Shown piece after piece: positions 63,871 through 64,000 of a DNA stretch of 64,000 nt; the first letter of the stretch is position 1, and each line of letters begins with the position of its first letter. Where the stretch lies: assembly GCA_054601695.1 (NCBI GenBank), contig BAAHQB010000003.1:1798001-1862000 (forward strand), given 5' to 3'. This stretch comes from Amorphochlora amoebiformis. Taxonomy: Eukaryota > Cercozoa > Chlorarachniophyceae. The translations under genes and the position numbers were made by a program. Under the pieces are notes generated by a model, which searched no databases, had not been told where the DNA came from, and saw only the letters and a program-made list of their open reading frames with translations.

Positions 63871-64000
63871 CTGTCTATCGTTAACCCGCCTCCTCTACCA
63901 TAATATAATTTACGTAAGGGAGTGTCAGATATGTGTTTGTATATGGATATACAAGCTGTCTATCGTTAACCCTCCTTGTCTACCATGATATAATTTACGT
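63858..64000 (-). repeat. 90-bp direct duplication at the acceptor side
   Basis: GGATATACAAGCTGTCTATCG and what follows occurs at 63860 and again at 63946, about 90 bp apart. On the minus strand it contains GATAGACAG-CTTGTATATCC, the acceptor and start of exon 63870-63817. The window ends inside the second copy. Confidence 0.85.

Overview
The window is nuclear DNA of a eukaryote, probably a unicellular protist or alga; I cannot place it further. Spliced genes made of 27-142 nt exons lie in a sea of (AT)n, and the interstitial telomere-type hexamer is TTAGGG. There are no bacterial gene features. Nearly all long open frames are translated dinucleotide repeats (runs of Tyr-Ile, Arg-Glu or Ser-Leu) and are not genes. 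I found the real exons as short non-repeat islands bounded by AG and GT, and checked that reading phase carries across each junction.

Layout. 201-13535 (-): an unrecognised protein of about 263 aa in 17 exons. 14097-21858 (+): a complete 14-exon gene for a 291-aa secreted Cys-rich protein, divergent from the first across a 561-bp repeat-free spacer. 22602-23127 (+): a short RCC1-repeat-like fragment. 24136-39902 (+): a nucleotide-sugar transporter of the SLC35A type, 19 exons found and one not found. 40909-43999 and 45036-47483 (-): exons of one or two unrecognised genes. 49087-51548 (+): a 179-aa F-box protein in 7 exons. 52261-58628 (+): nine exons of an unrecognised gene with its stop. 62581-63870 (-): two exons of a gene entering from the right edge. 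The genes look like ordinary, unrelated cellular genes; I see no operon or functional cluster.

The striking feature is how the introns are built. Most begin with a donor whose sequence equals the repeat filling the intron: GTATAT followed by (AT)n, GTAACCC by (CCCTAA)n, GTTAGGG by (TTAGGG)n. Many exons are also flanked by tandem arrays of truncated copies of themselves. Copies downstream keep the exon 3' end plus the 5' splice site; copies upstream keep the 3' splice site plus the exon 5' end. Arrays reach 10 extra copies. At least 14 exons in seven genes show this. Spacers between genes are largely free of (AT)n, so microsatellite density itself outlines transcription units. This repeated splice-site-anchored duplication is the best candidate here for an undescribed system.

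All exon models are hand-made from sequence and phase only. No alignment, RNA or database search was run.
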